NCBI GenBank assembly: GCA_949316235.1
Contig: OX438757.1
Location: forward strand, 13,510,657-13,574,656
DNA length: 64,000 nt
Source of the DNA: Oegoconia quadripuncta
Taxonomy: Eukaryota; Arthropoda; Insecta; Lepidoptera; Autostichidae
Direction: 5' to 3'
This document shows, piece by piece, positions 1 through 10,980 of this stretch (position 1 is its first letter; every line of letters begins with the position of its first letter). The notes under the pieces were generated by a model. It searched no databases. It saw nothing but the letters and a program-made list of their open reading frames with translations, and had not been told where the DNA came from. The position numbers were made by a program, and so were the translations under genes.

Positions 1-1435
1 ATGGTTGTATTATTTTATTATTGAATTTGTGTAATTGTAGGGTATTGCTACATTGCCATCATCTGTCATTTATACTCATCCGCACTCAATCTTCTTGTCG
101 TCCATAGAGCAAACAAATCAAAACAAGTGCAGGTTTTAAAATGGATAAGCGGGATTTTGTAGTGAATTGTTACTAATGTATTAAAATACCTAAATAATAA
201 TATTGATGTGCACAGGTAGCTACTTGTTACGTACAATACCTACCACTTTCACGATTTTTTCTGTTTTCTGGGTGCCACTAGGTAATTGTAAGACACGATA
301 GTAATTAGTGGATAACGTTGCTGGTTGTATAATTGATGACTCGAACCCGTTGTAATACTTAATTTAGTGAAACACATTGTACAGCTGTTTGTTGTCCCAA
401 ATAAAATAAAATAAAATAAAATAAAATTGATGAAAACGGACAAACTGACTCACGATTTTAAAATAAATATACCATTTTTTTTTTTCGTTTCTTTCTCTCC
501 TCTAGGAGAAGGCAAAGGGATCTAGCCCATAACAGCCATGTCTTATTTCTCTTATTTCTTCAGTTTGTAAGTCAGTCTCAGTCAAAACAAGTAATTCGTC
601 GTATACTTGGCGTATACAAAGTCTATAGTCATGGTCAAGTCATTCTTCAGTAAAGTGGCAGAATGCTTTACAAAAGATTTAGGCGGCTTCTTGTGGGAAC
701 CCGAAAGCTCCGTTACGTACTTTAATTTACACTTCCCTTCACTTGTACACCATCACTAACGTTTGCTGCACAATATTCTGCCATTATTAAGCTTCAAAAG
801 TTAGAATGCACAAATTATAAGAATTATAAAGAAAAATGTTACTTCACTCGCCGAGTTCCCGCCAAAAAGCCAAATATACCATTTACTTGGTGAATGAATG
901 ATGTGTTGTCAATTTAGAATTTGCTCGTTCTTAAAAAGTTAATATGAACATTGGTGGCCAGTTATAGGCCTCCCTAATCGACCTCCACGCTCTTTGCGTG
1001 GTCTGCGGTATCCACGGCCTCCATCGCTGACATTCCCCTGATAATACCAGCTCATGCTGAGAAAAAGAAATTGAAAATAGAAATAATAAGTATAATAATA
1101 AATCATTTATTAGCAGCCAATAGAGCCATAGTAGGTACAAAAATAAAGCGTAAAATTGTAAATAATACTATTAAAATTAAAATTCCGTCAGTCCAATGTT
1201 GGTGTCAAAGTCCAAAACACACGATGTGGTATACTTCACATATTTATCACTTTTTAAACAAAAGGCGATCTCAGATCTATCTCGTACCTTCTGTATTTTA
1301 TTATTCGAAATGGTTTCACATAAGTTAAGGAGTAAGTAAGAGTCTTGCCTATCACTAGTAAATTCATCATTCAGAGACAATTTCAATATGGCGGTTTGTT
1401 AACATAGTTAGCAAGTTCCATAGAATGTTAGTTTA
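1..1435. other. non-coding, AT-rich
   Basis: No convincing gene. A pentanucleotide AAAAT-type microsatellite lies at about 399-427. At about 950-1050 the minus strand can be read as RAWRSIREAY, which faintly resembles the C-terminal tail of RTE-type LINE polymerases, but the match is too short to call. All open frames are under 90 codons and have no recognisable domain. Confidence 0.6.
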
Positions 1436-1790
1436 GTACAAAGACGAGTAGCATAAATTCCATCAAGGAGTTCCAGTGACAATCTTCTGGCTCCATCTTC
1501 AGACTCTCGTCATCATGTGTAATAGAAAGTGCTCATGGCAACAGAACCAACAGGCCCAAATTCGACTATCTTCCCTTTTGCCATCATTGTGTTCCAGTGT
1601 CTACATCCTGGCTTCATCATCAGATCAGGCCAATGGTACCATGATATTACATTATCACCGAACATACATAAATATGTCAAATTTCAGCTCAATCATATAA
1701 AGCATGTGGTTGAAAAATGGTTTGCAAATGTTGAAACGGACAACTTTCTTACTTACATACGAACATTGCAAGCTAAATAAAAGCTTGTAA
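1436..1790 (+). repeat. dispersed repeat, family unassigned
   Basis: The stretch has alternating short motifs (CATCATCAGATCAGGCCAATGG, then a CATTGCAAGCTAAATAAAAG end) that I associate with an abundant lepidopteran dispersed repeat. It gives overlapping 74- and 83-codon frames but no domain. No second copy of this length occurs in the window, so the call rests on recall of the motif type. Confidence 0.35.
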
Positions 1791-2745
1791 AAAGAAAAAT
1801 ATCTCTAAATAAAGATTCAAGCAAACCTCTACAATGTAAAGGAGTGATAGATTCAACAAAATAAGACACATAAAGAAATTGTTGTCTTGAGTTGGGGAAA
1901 GACGGTATCAGAGAAATTGTTTGTAATGCGTAAAAAGTAACAAAACGAAAATTTTTTCAACTACTCATACACTACATACACATACATACACTACACATTA
2001 TAATGAAGGTGTATGAAAATCCATGCGTTACCGCGCACAATTTTTTTTTATTTGTAGTGATTGACCACAAAATGAGTCCAAAAAGTTCGATTATCAAAGT
2101 TGTAGACACTCGTCAAAAAACATTCAAATTAAGAACAATCTTTCTCGCGGTACCACAGAATGCCAAAAACTAGCTTGTTCTAAATTTGGATTTGAAAAAA
2201 AAAACATAGAAGAAATAGCCGCGCAAGACTATGGCAGAGGACGTTCGAGCTCTAAACAACACTCGATGCAATTATAAATCGCTTTTTGTTTCGACGCAAC
2301 AATTTTTTAAAACTTTTCGTGATTTTATCTCTGATATGTCAATATCTGTGGCGTTATACGTCAATTTCATATTAAATTCATTTTATTACCTGAAGACCTG
2401 CCTGCATAACATTATATCTTACCACGCGCGCAATGTAGGGGTGAGAGTGGGATAGTTGTATATTTCGTCCAAGTGAATGAGCAGGACAAATATAATCTCG
2501 CGCAACATAAACGTTTATCGCGCCTGTGATGCTACGGTTGCTGATGGAGCCATAGTACCTGTGCTACCTTGGTTTGGGATGCAATTTGTGCGGATACTTT
2601 GGCACCGTCCCTTATACAAGATCCTGCCCTCAGAGTTGTTACACGAATGTAACAGATCCTTATTACACGAAGGGAAGCCATTACAAGAAAATTTAGGGAC
2701 AAATTAAATAATAGGCTTCAAGTGCCATACTGTAGATTGGCAATG
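1791..2745. other. non-coding gap
   Basis: AT-rich DNA with a short ACATAC-type microsatellite near 1970-1998. The portion from about 2480 to 2720 is somewhat less AT-rich and may be decayed upstream sequence of the LINE tail that follows, but I could not read a continuous frame. Confidence 0.4.
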
Positions 2746-3241
2746 GTAAAAAAGAATTGCTTTTTTATGGGAATAAAAGTTTATTTGCCGGACAATATCA
2801 AAGAATTGCCTCTGCAACGGCTCAAGATACAACTACATGGCTGGTTATTAGACATAATATGTTTCTATTCAATGAATGAATTTTTCATACAAATTTGATA
2901 CTATATAGGAATCACTAGTATAAATTTATAAATGCAGGGATTTAATGATAATAATAGAGAATAGTTTTTCTATTTTATACATGACATTTGAATTATAATT
3001 AATGCTGTTTTTTGACGAACTCATTAGTATTTACTATTATTAATTATGACTGGGATAATTTAGAATTCACTGTGCTTAGCTACGTAAAATAGTGGAAATT
3101 GTAACATTTGTAATTTAAGCCTTAAATATTTACACGCCTCGTATAGGCAGGTTTTTGCGGGAATTTTGTAATATATTTACCACCCACGCCACCAAAAATC
3201 AATGCAAATAAAGTGATTTCATTTCATTTCATTTCATTTCA
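2746..3241 (+). pseudogene. LINE 3' end: polymerase C-terminus plus tail
   Basis: The frame from 2746 to the TGA at 2896-2898 reads as a short polypeptide containing LPDNIKELPLQRLKIQLHGW and FYSMNEF. This pattern (LP-N-I-K-LP, a basic helix, WLL, FYS-EF) is typical of the extreme C-terminus of non-LTR retrotransposon polymerases in Lepidoptera. It is followed by about 340 bp of AT-rich 3' UTR and ends in AATAAAGTG plus a tandem ATTTC pentanucleotide tail (about 3213-3241), as expected of a LINE 3' end. Everything upstream (endonuclease, RT core) is missing or unreadable, so this is a 5'-truncated dead copy. Clade not assigned. Confidence 0.6.
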
Positions 3242-3906
3242 AAGTTGGAACCGCGGCTTAAAATGCACAAAGTCACAAGCACTCTCTATATACGAGTATA
3301 CCTCGCGCGCTTGCAGTAGGTAGAGACATTGGGCCCTTGGTCGTCTGACATAAGAAAAATGTAAAAGATTTATCTATTACACTGGTCCACGTCTCCAGAG
3401 ACTACAGAAAGTAAACGTTCTCGGTGTTATAGTATTTTTACTTTATGATATATTTTTATACCAGAAGGCAACAAGGAAATTCAAATAATTCGTGAAATTT
3501 CGTATTTTTAACTACCTACTGGTGAGATGATCTGATACAGTCATACAGAAAAAAATACATTTGATAATTTTACTTAATCAAATGACATTACGATATCTAC
3601 ACACAACAATGAAAATTATACAGGAACCGAAATTTAACTTTATTCATGAAATCTACGTTTACAGTGCTAAAAGTAATGTACAGATTCACAGAATATGTCC
3701 AGAATACGTACCTACAGCTCTAGTGTCACTCTCACCTGTTCTGAACTACGGACAATATAGCTGTTCGGTATTCACGTGGTATTCACCAACAGAGCGCGGA
3801 AACAGACACAAAAGGCTCTGCCTGTGCTCTGTCTGTCTATGCCTGTCTGCTGCCGACAGGACCGTATTAAGTTAGTGGGCCTCCTAATTTTAAACTTATC
3901 TACTTA
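3242..3906. other. non-coding gap
   Basis: No gene or repeat recognised. A 104-codon open frame at 3561-3875 has no domain and a cysteine/leucine-rich end from repetitive CTGTCT sequence; I treat it as chance. Confidence 0.45.
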
Positions 3907-4105
3907 CTAGCTTTTCGTTTGTTGTTTGGTGTATCGCGTGGGAACTACTCACTTTATCGGGGCAAAAAATATCCTATGTTTTAATCTATACACGGTACCT
4001 ATATACCAAATTTCATCCAAATCCGTTCATCCGTTTCGCTGTGATTGAGACACAAACAAACAAACAAACATCCAAATTTTCGCATTTATATATTATAATA
4101 TATTA
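3907..4105 (-). mobile_element. Helitron-like short element (CTAG family)
   Basis: On the minus strand this starts near TATAAATGCGAAAATTTGG, runs through GATGAAATTTGGTATA and a cytosine-poor middle, and ends AAAAGCTAG. The same order of motifs occurs at 6428-6671, 13551-13755 and 24875-24994. The ends resemble non-autonomous lepidopteran Helitrons (a CTAG-type 3' terminus just after a GC-rich hairpin), although this copy has lost the hairpin. It has no coding capacity. The Helitron assignment is inference; family membership is seen directly. Confidence 0.55.
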
Positions 4106-4375
4106 GTTATTAGTAGTTGTTCACTTATTTAATAATATCACAAGCTGAAATTTAAAATGGAAACGTGCTTTAGGGCTTTAAATCTTTATTAGCTGAGCAC
4201 TGTCCAAAAAGAATTTGGCACCTCTTAACATTTGCTCACTCGTTATTGGTGGGATTTTGGGGAAAGTTATTTTATTCTACTAATTGGTAGATTTTGTATG
4301 AAGTTCTATGAAAAATTACGCAAAATTGACTATGGACTTACACTTGACAAATGTCATAATTATAGTTTATACTTC

Positions 4376-4465
4376 ACGGGATCTCATTGGATGCGGCTGG
4401 CACAGGACTGTGAGAATTTGAGTAATAGAGCAGCAGTGGGTGGATGCTGAGAGTGATGATGATGA
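4376..4465 (+). pseudogene. RTE-type LINE C-terminal remnant
   Basis: The frame reads GSHWMRLAQDCENLSN followed by a short tail and stop. HWMRLAQD-E-W is the common C-terminal motif of RTE-clade LINE polymerases. Only about 25 codons are left. A GATGATGATGA run directly downstream is also usual for RTE 3' ends. Confidence 0.5.
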
Positions 4466-4739
4466 GTTGTATACTAAAGCTGCCTTGATTCAGAATTATA
4501 TACAGGTCAACGGGAAGTAACCTACTGTTTTGATTACCTACAAGCGAGGCGAGCGAGGCAAATGGAGGTCACTTTCCTTTTATGAATTAAGTGATGGCGG
4601 ATAATTTTCCCTTGGGTATACATGCCTCTCTCACTTAGGTTCCGGCCTCACACTCCATCTTTACCCTTGTTAGAGAGGGAGGACGACCTCATTGAGCGAA
4701 TTAGATTTTTTCATCCCTCTAGTCCTACGAATAGAAGTA

Positions 4740-4870
4740 AACTGTACATAATACATAAAGTCACGCCTGTTTCCCGTAGGGGTAGGCAGAGACCACAGAC
4801 TTCACTTGCTACGATCCTGACACACCTCTTTTGCTTCATTCACTCTCATAAAATTGTTCATACATGATCG
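4740..4870 (+). repeat. dispersed repeat (CCTGTTTCCCGTAGGGGTAG family)
   Basis: The order of motifs, GCCTGTTTCCCGT, GTAGGCAGAGACCA, GACTTCACTTGC, ACGATCCTGACACAC, TTTTGCTTC, recurs at about 48605-48700, showing a dispersed repeat. I associate it with a very common lepidopteran interspersed repeat of unknown type. No coding content. Confidence 0.5.
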
Positions 4871-4988
4871 TCGTCATGCTAAACTGTTCTTGTTCTGCGT
4901 TTAGCCCTACCCGTAGAACTATACGGGTTAATTCACGTCAAAGCCAAATTTTCTATATTCTTGTCGGTAGTAGTAGTAAGTTTTTTAT

Positions 4989-5320
4989 CCGCCTCCGTGG
5001 TTAAACGTAAACAACATAGGGTTTACAAATCGGAAGTCGGAGGTTCCATCCCCAGTGGGGTGCATGTTTAATACTCGATTTGGTTGGTGGTAGGGCATTT
5101 CAAATGTCTGCCTGGCTAGCTACCACCATCTTATCTAAGTCTGCTGCTAAACAGCAATGTTAATAGAATTGTTGTGTTCCGGTTGTCAGCGTTAAGGTAT
5201 AGCCAGTCCCCCAAATAAGATGGAGTTTCCGGGTCAGTACGCTTCCACCTTCGGCCTCATCTGCACTTAACATCAGGTGTGATTGAGATCAAGTGCTAAT
5301 CAGTTGTGCATAAAAAAAAA
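4989..5320 (+). mobile_element. tRNA-headed SINE, family C, near full length
   Basis: It begins CCGCCTCCGTGG with a pol III A-box-like head and has a B-box-like stretch (GGAGGTTCCATCCCC). A conserved body follows (GGTTGGTGGTAGGGC, GCCTGGCTAGCTACC, CTTCCACCTTCG), then the tail GGTGTGATTGAG ... GTTGTGCATAAAAAAAAA. Copies or fragments occur at 6331, 7018, 15871, 23791, 23998, 24664, 39356, 45859 and 47369, which defines the family within this window. It is about 330 bp and ends in an A-run; the expected target duplication is not obvious. Confidence 0.7.
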
Positions 5321-6152
5321 CTTCATTGAATGCGGATACCTCACCAAAACTGCCGAAATATCGGCACCTTAATCATTTCCACATTTCACGCCTTTATAAA
5401 ACCACATGTTGTTGGCCCATGGGAATATGTGCGTGAGTATATTTTTTGCGGTTCAAAATCCGCTGGGGGCCTTATTCATCTTCATTACATCCCTGTACAT
5501 CCATCTATAAACGTGCTCACGAGAAGGTGTTTTTAGAACTCGGTACGTGAGCTGATTTTATTGTGCAAATTGAATCTCAGATATTTGACGTATATTTGGC
5601 CAGTTTAAGAACAGATCAATTAAATCATGCTGTCCCTATTGCATTAGCATTTGTGTTGATTATACGTATTAGTTGTTGCATGTCATTTATGCATCAGCAT
5701 ATGCATATGCATGTAGATGCACAGATGTAGATGCACATGCAATAGATGTAGATGCACAGAAACTGCACCTTCTTGTATCACAAAGCCCCATGTTAAGCAC
5801 GATCTTGCTCAGACAGCAGTGCCCGTGAATGCCATTGTACGGGTGCTAAGACCCTATTGCATTTGAACTCAACATTTGGGTTACCTACTGTCGTTATAGA
5901 AGTAGTTGAGAAGATGTCTATTCAATTGTAGAACAGAGAAAGTCAAAAGTCCATGGGTGGTTCCCACAGAACTCTAGATAAGTAAATAGAGTTCTGTGGG
6001 AGCCCCGGAAATCAAAAAGTAGCACGTGCGAATACTATGTTGTATAATTGAACAGTTTTCTTGAAAGAAAATGGAGAATTATATTAATAGGTGGACAGTT
6101 ATACGAAACAGAGGCACTTGCCTAAGTACTTACATTGTTCAACGACGAGTTC
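5321..6152. other. non-coding with minisatellite
   Basis: No gene. A degenerate array of ATGCATATGC and GTAGATGCACA units lies at about 5690-5762, and a strong hairpin at 5959-6004 is listed separately. Confidence 0.5.
5959..6004. other. hairpin, 17-bp arms
   Basis: The left arm 5959-5975 (GGTTCCCACAGAACTCT) and right arm 5988-6004 pair at 16 of 17 positions around a 12-base loop. There is no T-run and no gene beside it, so it is not a terminator. It may be the core of a small MITE or a chance palindrome. Confidence 0.6.
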
Positions 6153-6212
6153 ATGTGTGTGTGTTTGTGTGTGTTTGTGTGTGTGTGTGTGTGGGGTGGG
6201 GGGTGTGTGTAT
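6153..6212 (+). repeat. TG-rich microsatellite
   Basis: A run of TGTG interrupted by TTTG, ending in a G-rich GGGGTGGGGGG stretch and more TG. The 84-codon frame that crosses it encodes only VCVCVCLCVC-type low-complexity residues and is not a gene. Confidence 0.85.
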
Positions 6213-6330
6213 GAATGTATCTCCAATCCTTCACCGGATGTATCTCAGTATTGCGTGGTCTGAATTAAGTGTGAATTTCGGTTTGAAGAAAATTATAGTC
6301 TTTCGGGAGTTTTATGAATTTTCAATTTAT

Positions 6331-6403
6331 AGTTTTTTTTTTTAAGCATAACGGGTTGGTACTTGACCTCAATTACACCTGATATTAAGTGAAGATGAGG
6401 TCG
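6331..6403 (-). mobile_element. SINE family C, 3' fragment
   Basis: The reverse complement of the family C tail: poly-T, then GCATAACGGGTTGGTACTTG, CTCAATTACACCTGAT and TTAAGTGAAGATGAGGTCG. The head and body are missing. Confidence 0.6.
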
Positions 6404-6427
6404 TTACTGCATTGACCACTTATGAAA

Positions 6428-6671
6428 GACTAGCTTTCTGTCCGCGGCTTCGCCTGCCTGGGATAACTTTATCTCTGATATGAGTAATTTATATTTCCAG
6501 TGAAAACTACTCACTCTATCGGGATATACATATTTTATGTTTCAATTCCAAGGTATGTTCTACCTATATACGAAATTTCATCTAAATCCGTTCCTGAGTT
6601 TTCCTTGATTGAGCAACAATCAAATACATAAACAAACAAACATCCAAACTTTTGCATTTATAATATTAATT
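6428..6671 (-). mobile_element. Helitron-like short element (CTAG family)
   Basis: Reverse orientation. It starts GACTAGCTTTCTGTCCGCGG on the plus strand (the CTAG end with its GC-rich stem), continues through ACTCACTCTATCGGG and AAATTTCATCTAAATCCG, and ends with CAAACATCCAAACTTTTGC, TTTATAATATTA. Same motif order as 3907 and 13551. Non-coding. Confidence 0.6.
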
Positions 6672-7017
6672 AGACTAGATTAAACAGATTATATTACATT
6701 AAACAAATCGGACAATATTAACCACGTAGAAATAAACATCAACCGCCTATATAAATCCACTTTTGAACTGAAGACTACCATAGCGCGATTTTCATCGCAT
6801 TCCATGGAAGTATGGAAGTATGAAAAGTAGATAGATAGATAAAGCGTTTATTTGCGAATTACAGAGACACATACAAAACTATTCGATGCAACAATCATTC
6901 TGCTTGATGTTATTCTTACGATATGTAGCCTTATTTCACAGTAACAAAAATAAAAAAAAAACAAAAATGAAGTACAGTTGTTACAAAACTTTGTACTCGT
7001 TGTAAAGTGAAACAAAG
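6672..7017. other. non-coding gap
   Basis: AT-rich. A short GATAGATA run near 6829 is followed by AAGCGTTTATTTGCG, a phrase like those at reversed LINE ends, but it is too short to assign. Confidence 0.35.
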
Positions 7018-7255
7018 TACTCGGTTTGGTTGGTGGTAGGGCATTTTAAATGTCCGCCTGGCTAGCTACTACCATCTTATCTAAATCTGCCGCTAAGCAG
7101 CAATGTTAATAGCATTGTTGTGTGCCGGTTGTCAGAGATAAGATCCCAAATAAGATGAGGTTTACGGGTCAGTACGATTCCACCCTCGACCTCATCTTCA
7201 CTTAACATCAGGTGTGATTGAGGTCAAGTACTAATCCGTTGTGCATAAAAAAAAA
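7018..7255 (+). mobile_element. SINE family C, 5'-truncated
   Basis: Starts within the body (TCGGTTTGGTTGGTGG) without the tRNA head and continues to the GTTGTGCAT plus A9 tail. It is very close to the 4989 copy over the shared part, apart from a deletion in the GATAGCCAGTCCC segment. Confidence 0.7.
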
Positions 7256-8064
7256 TCATTTGACCTAACCGCTACGCTGTTAAAGTTGTACGATGTAGGT
7301 AGTAATTAGTGTAATAATTTTAATTCGGTAAAAATATCGGCAATGATTCATGCCCGTGCTTTCTTATCGTCTAAGTATTCTAAATAATCACAGAATTATG
7401 CAAATGACCAGCACATAGATCAGTGGGTATACTTACTTTACATCACCCCACAGACCCCAAAGAGCCGGACATAAAAAGATTAATTAAAATTTTAATTTTC
7501 ATAAAAAACCACTGCGATATCACAGGTGAGCAAAAAAGGGATTAAACGGAATCCAGGGTAATTTGGGCTAAATGCATGTTCCACAAATATGAGTGAAACA
7601 GTAGCAAATTTATAACGGCAATAAAACCCGGTGTATAACCGAAGCGTTTATTACAATATATAAATGAATGGGTGGGAGTTTAATGAAATTTAAGAGTTAT
7701 TAAGATATACCGTGCGAGGTGAATTCAGGATTAAATTGGAATGCTATATTCAAACTTTTAATGTGCGTAGTTACCGTTAAAACCCAAACCAAGAATCTTC
7801 TGTTAACTAAACTAACACCAGTTTGAAAGTAGTGCTATCACTTTCTTCCTGGAATATTTAGACACGATAGTAACAGTCTAAGAAAGTCGGTAATTCATTC
7901 AATGGGCTATGAATGCGGATTTTCAATAAGGTTCCCGTTGATACACAAAATCTTCCTTTCAATAAATTTAAAGATACTATAAAACCAGAAACTTTTTGAG
8001 AAAGCAGACTATTTCGATGACAATCATCCCTGAATATTTTCTTTCTTCCATACATTCAATATAA
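7256..8064. other. non-coding with MITE-A fragment
   Basis: No gene. At 7805-7857 a stretch reads ACTAAACTAACACCAG, GAAAGTAGTGCTATC, TTTCTTCCTGGAA, a decayed piece of the palindromic MITE-A seen intact at 8939-9107. Confidence 0.45.
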
Positions 8065-8227
8065 TATTAGTAGAAAGTTTCACCTTCCTTATTTTAAACA
8101 TAATTTTGATTTTATTTTATTAAAAGATAATTTTATTACTTTGTTAGGTTAATAACAGTTTCCTTAAATATCAGTAAGCTTATAAAATATCCTTTTAAAA
8201 TAAGGAAACTAAAACCTTTCTACTAAT
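8065..8227. mobile_element. palindromic MITE (type D)
   Basis: The ends are inverted: ATTAGTAGAAAG at the left and CTTTCTACTAAT at the right, and the pairing extends inward through TTCCTTATTTTAAA / TTTTAAAATAAGGAA. The element is about 163 bp, AT-rich and non-coding. It is the only copy recognised here and the target duplication is unclear, so the superfamily is unknown. Confidence 0.6.
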
Positions 8228-8938
8228 GTCATATTAAACGTATGGGAGTCATATTAAGTGTTTAATGTCAAAATTTTGGATATTAATCGTTTTATTTAAA
8301 AAAAGTTATTGATGTCATTTTACTCATTAGGTAACGTACTTTCGATATCAGTTTAAAGTTCTTTGATATGAGAAATAGTTACGGAATAATCGCCCGGACA
8401 CACTTAACGATTACACCCTGTATATACCTGGGGTCTTGACTGTATGAGTATGTGAGGGTACACTTTCACTAAGCGACCCAAAACTCTAGAATCGTCGAAA
8501 TGCCAACTGTAATGAAAATTCAGGGACATACATTCTAAAACCCGTTTAGAAAATTTAGTATTGTACAATTTACAGCGTAGTAAGTAAAAGCTATGCAATA
8601 TTTAAACGCTAAGGTCCTTCTGAAATACTTCAAACAATACTTCAATGCTCCTCTGGTCCTTTGAACATCAACTAAGATTCAGAAATCCTAAAATTTTGCT
8701 GTTGCTATAAAATTAATACATCGTATTGTACGAATTTGCAGATCTTATAATTAAATCTCCTTTAGTGTTAATGCACGCAAGCTAGATGGATTTGTCTCCA
8801 GGTCAAGTGTTTTCCATTGAGCCCTTAAAGATATCCTTAAATAGGTCGTTCAGGCTGTGGGCGGTTAAATCAGGTTAAGTAGAATTGTTTTTTAGTAGTT
8901 TGTAATATTTTAGTACCTATGAACAGATTTTAGTGACA
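8228..8938. other. non-coding gap
   Basis: AT-rich sequence. Frames up to 64 codons have no domain. Nothing recognised. Confidence 0.4.
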
Positions 8939-9107
8939 TTGGTGTCGATTCGGATGTACACCCACTAAACTAAACTATACTAAAACCAGTTTTAAAGTAG
9001 TACTGGCTCTCTCTCCCTGGAACAGTACGATGCTACGGCATCACTCCAAAATTGGTTTTAGTTTAGTTTAGTTCAGGTTAGTTGGTGTATATCCGAATTG
9101 ACACCAA
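8939..9107. mobile_element. palindromic MITE-A, complete
   Basis: The inverted ends TTGGTGTCGATTCGGATG and the matching ATCCGAATTGACACCAA enclose 169 bp that is palindromic over much of its length: ACTAAACTAAACTA against TAGTTTAGTTTAGT, and CCAGTTTTAAAGTAG near the centre. A truncated copy is at 36761 and a fragment at 7805. Non-coding. It lies only 22 bp from the mariner-derived element at 9130. Confidence 0.75.
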
Positions 9108-9129
9108 TATCCCTGTAACTAGCTGTATA

Positions 9130-10132
9130 CAGGGCGTCCCAAAGTTATGGGACATGAAGGGGAAGTACCTTAAATATCGTAGATAGTGAATTTTGCTCAA
9201 AGAAGACTTTATGTTATTTTTAAAAGTTAGTAATTCTGCATTCATAGATTTTCTAAAAATTACTTGCTTCGGCTGGGAATCGAACCGACTTAAATGTGAA
9301 AAAAAAAACACCCTACTTTTATGATGCCAATCGAAAGAATAGCTAAAAAATAATAACTCTGCCTAAGTAACATAGTATTTTAAAAGAAAGGAACAACATA
9401 AAATGATTGAGTCAAATTTCAAGAAAGTTATTTATTGCCGACGACGTTCGAAAAGTAGCGATATTATCATTCCAAATAATAGTCGGAGAGCAGCAGATTT
9501 TCTAAATGAATGTTTTCCTACATGGATTGGTACAAATGGACCGATTAGATGGCCGGCCAGATCCCCGGACCTCACACCATTAGATTTCTTCTTTTGGGGA
9601 TACGTGAAAGATATGCTATACAAAAAGCGATACGAGAACGTAGGCGAGTTGCAAACAGAATTGTGCCATATCACATCGAGTGTTCACCATAAAATGATTA
9701 GAAAATCAACAGGCAGCGGGCTCATTAAAAGATTGGCGATTTGCGTAAGACAAGAGGGATCACATTTTGAGCATTTAATTAATTAATTTACAAAAAAATA
9801 CCTACTTAATTGACTACGGCAGTTTCATGTATGTTTTTTATTTGATTAAAATGATTAATTTCACGTTGTTCCTTTCTTTTAAAATACTATGTTACTTAGG
9901 CAGAGTTATTATTTTTTAGCTATTCTTTCGATTGGCATCATAAAAGTAGGGTGTTTTTTTTTTCACATTTGAGTCGGTTCGATTCCCAGCCGAAGCAAAT
10001 AATTTTTAGAAAATCTATGAATGCAGAATTACTAACTTTTAAAAATAACATAAAGTCTTCTTTGAGCAAAATTCACTATCTACGATATTTAAGGTACTTC
10101 CCCTTCATGTCCCATAACTTTGGGACGCCCTG
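9130..10132 (+). mobile_element. mariner/Tc1-type element with 268-bp inverted repeats
   Basis: The ends are CAGGGCGTCCCAAAG and its inverse, flanked by TA on both sides (9128-9129 and 10133-10134), the target duplication of the IS630-Tc1-mariner superfamily. The terminal inverted repeats run 9130-9397 and 9865-10132, 268 bp each and nearly perfect, much longer than the roughly 30 bp of classical mariners. The centre holds only the C-terminal half of a transposase (9403-9786), so this 1003-bp element is an internally deleted copy that would need a transposase supplied in trans. A sister copy is at 21940-22804. Confidence 0.85.
9403..9786 (+). pseudogene. mariner-type transposase, C-terminal half
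   Basis: An open frame of 127 codons. From about residue 24 it matches the last part of an IS630-Tc1-mariner DDE/D catalytic domain: SRRAADFLNE, then RWPARSPDLTPLDFFFWGYV, where SPDLTPLD carries the third catalytic acidic residue. A helical tail follows (VGELQTELCHIT), ending GSHFEHLIN and a stop. The DNA-binding N-terminus and the first two catalytic aspartates are absent, so it cannot be an active transposase. The first 20 or so residues come from the terminal repeat and junction sequence. In the sister copy at 22255 another 138 bp is gone, removing the SPDLTPLD segment. Confidence 0.8.
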
Positions 10133-10787
10133 TATACACGCTTTGGGTATCATTCTAGAACTAAGTTTTTTAGATAGAGTGACACCTGTTGTGTATGCCT
10201 TTAAATAAATTAACTAAATATAAAAATAAAATAGCCTTTAATATTGAGTCATATAGTTACAGTATTGCATAAAGAATTTCGATCACAATTTAGCGCTATT
10301 ACCAAAATTGTAAGGTGGGTATTCAATTAACCATATAATTAATTTTTGCTAATCGAAGGCATAAAGATACTAAACTGTGCATAATATGGCTTATGACAAA
10401 ATAATGACGCTGTCATGAGGCTAATCCACGTAATACCAACTCTAGCATAATACTTACGCGTATATTGACAACACATTTTTAATAGAAAATTACTGAAGTA
10501 ACTATGAAGTAATGAACATATAACGAGCTTGGAAAAGGTATTTTCTTTTTAGTATATAAGTAGCAAAGGCACTCTTTGAAAAGGCATATTCAGTGTAGAG
10601 ACTTATTACGGAGATTACTATTGCATGTGCTATTGACTCGCTTGTTTGCTTTGTGTTTGCATTGTGTTACGTACAGATACTGAAATTGTGGGTTTCAGTG
10701 AATAAAACACAGACTTTTTGTAGTAAACATTATTTTATTTCGCATAATTATGAATTTATTACATTGATGAAATTATTACTGAAATTC
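10133..10787. other. non-coding gap
   Basis: AT-rich DNA right of the mariner element. Nothing recognised. Confidence 0.45.
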
Positions 10788-10980
10788 GTGCAGTGGATAG
10801 TGTGAGCGAAACCAACCGTTGCGGGTTCCAATCCCACCAGGGGTAAATGTTTGCGTGATGAATACGAACGTTTATTTATTCGGAGTCATGGAAGTTAATA
10901 TAGATATCTAAGTATGTTAATCCATAGTACAAGCTTTGCTTAGTTTGGGACTAGATGATTAGTCTAAGTGTCGGAAATAT
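10788..10980 (+). mobile_element. tRNA-headed SINE, family A2
   Basis: The head retains GTGGATAGTG and a B-box-like GGTTCCAATCCCACC. The body reads AATGTTTGCGTGATGAATACG, GTACAAGCTTTGCTTAG, GGACTAGATGATTAG and TGTCGGAAATAT. The same order is found at 50696 and, reversed, at 43550. It abuts MITE-B directly. Confidence 0.65.

Noticed and set aside
9078..9311. 77-104-codon frames beginning MFFFSHLSRFDSQ at four places
   Set aside because: They lie inside the mariner terminal inverted repeats (both ends of both copies); they repeat because the DNA repeats, and have no domain.
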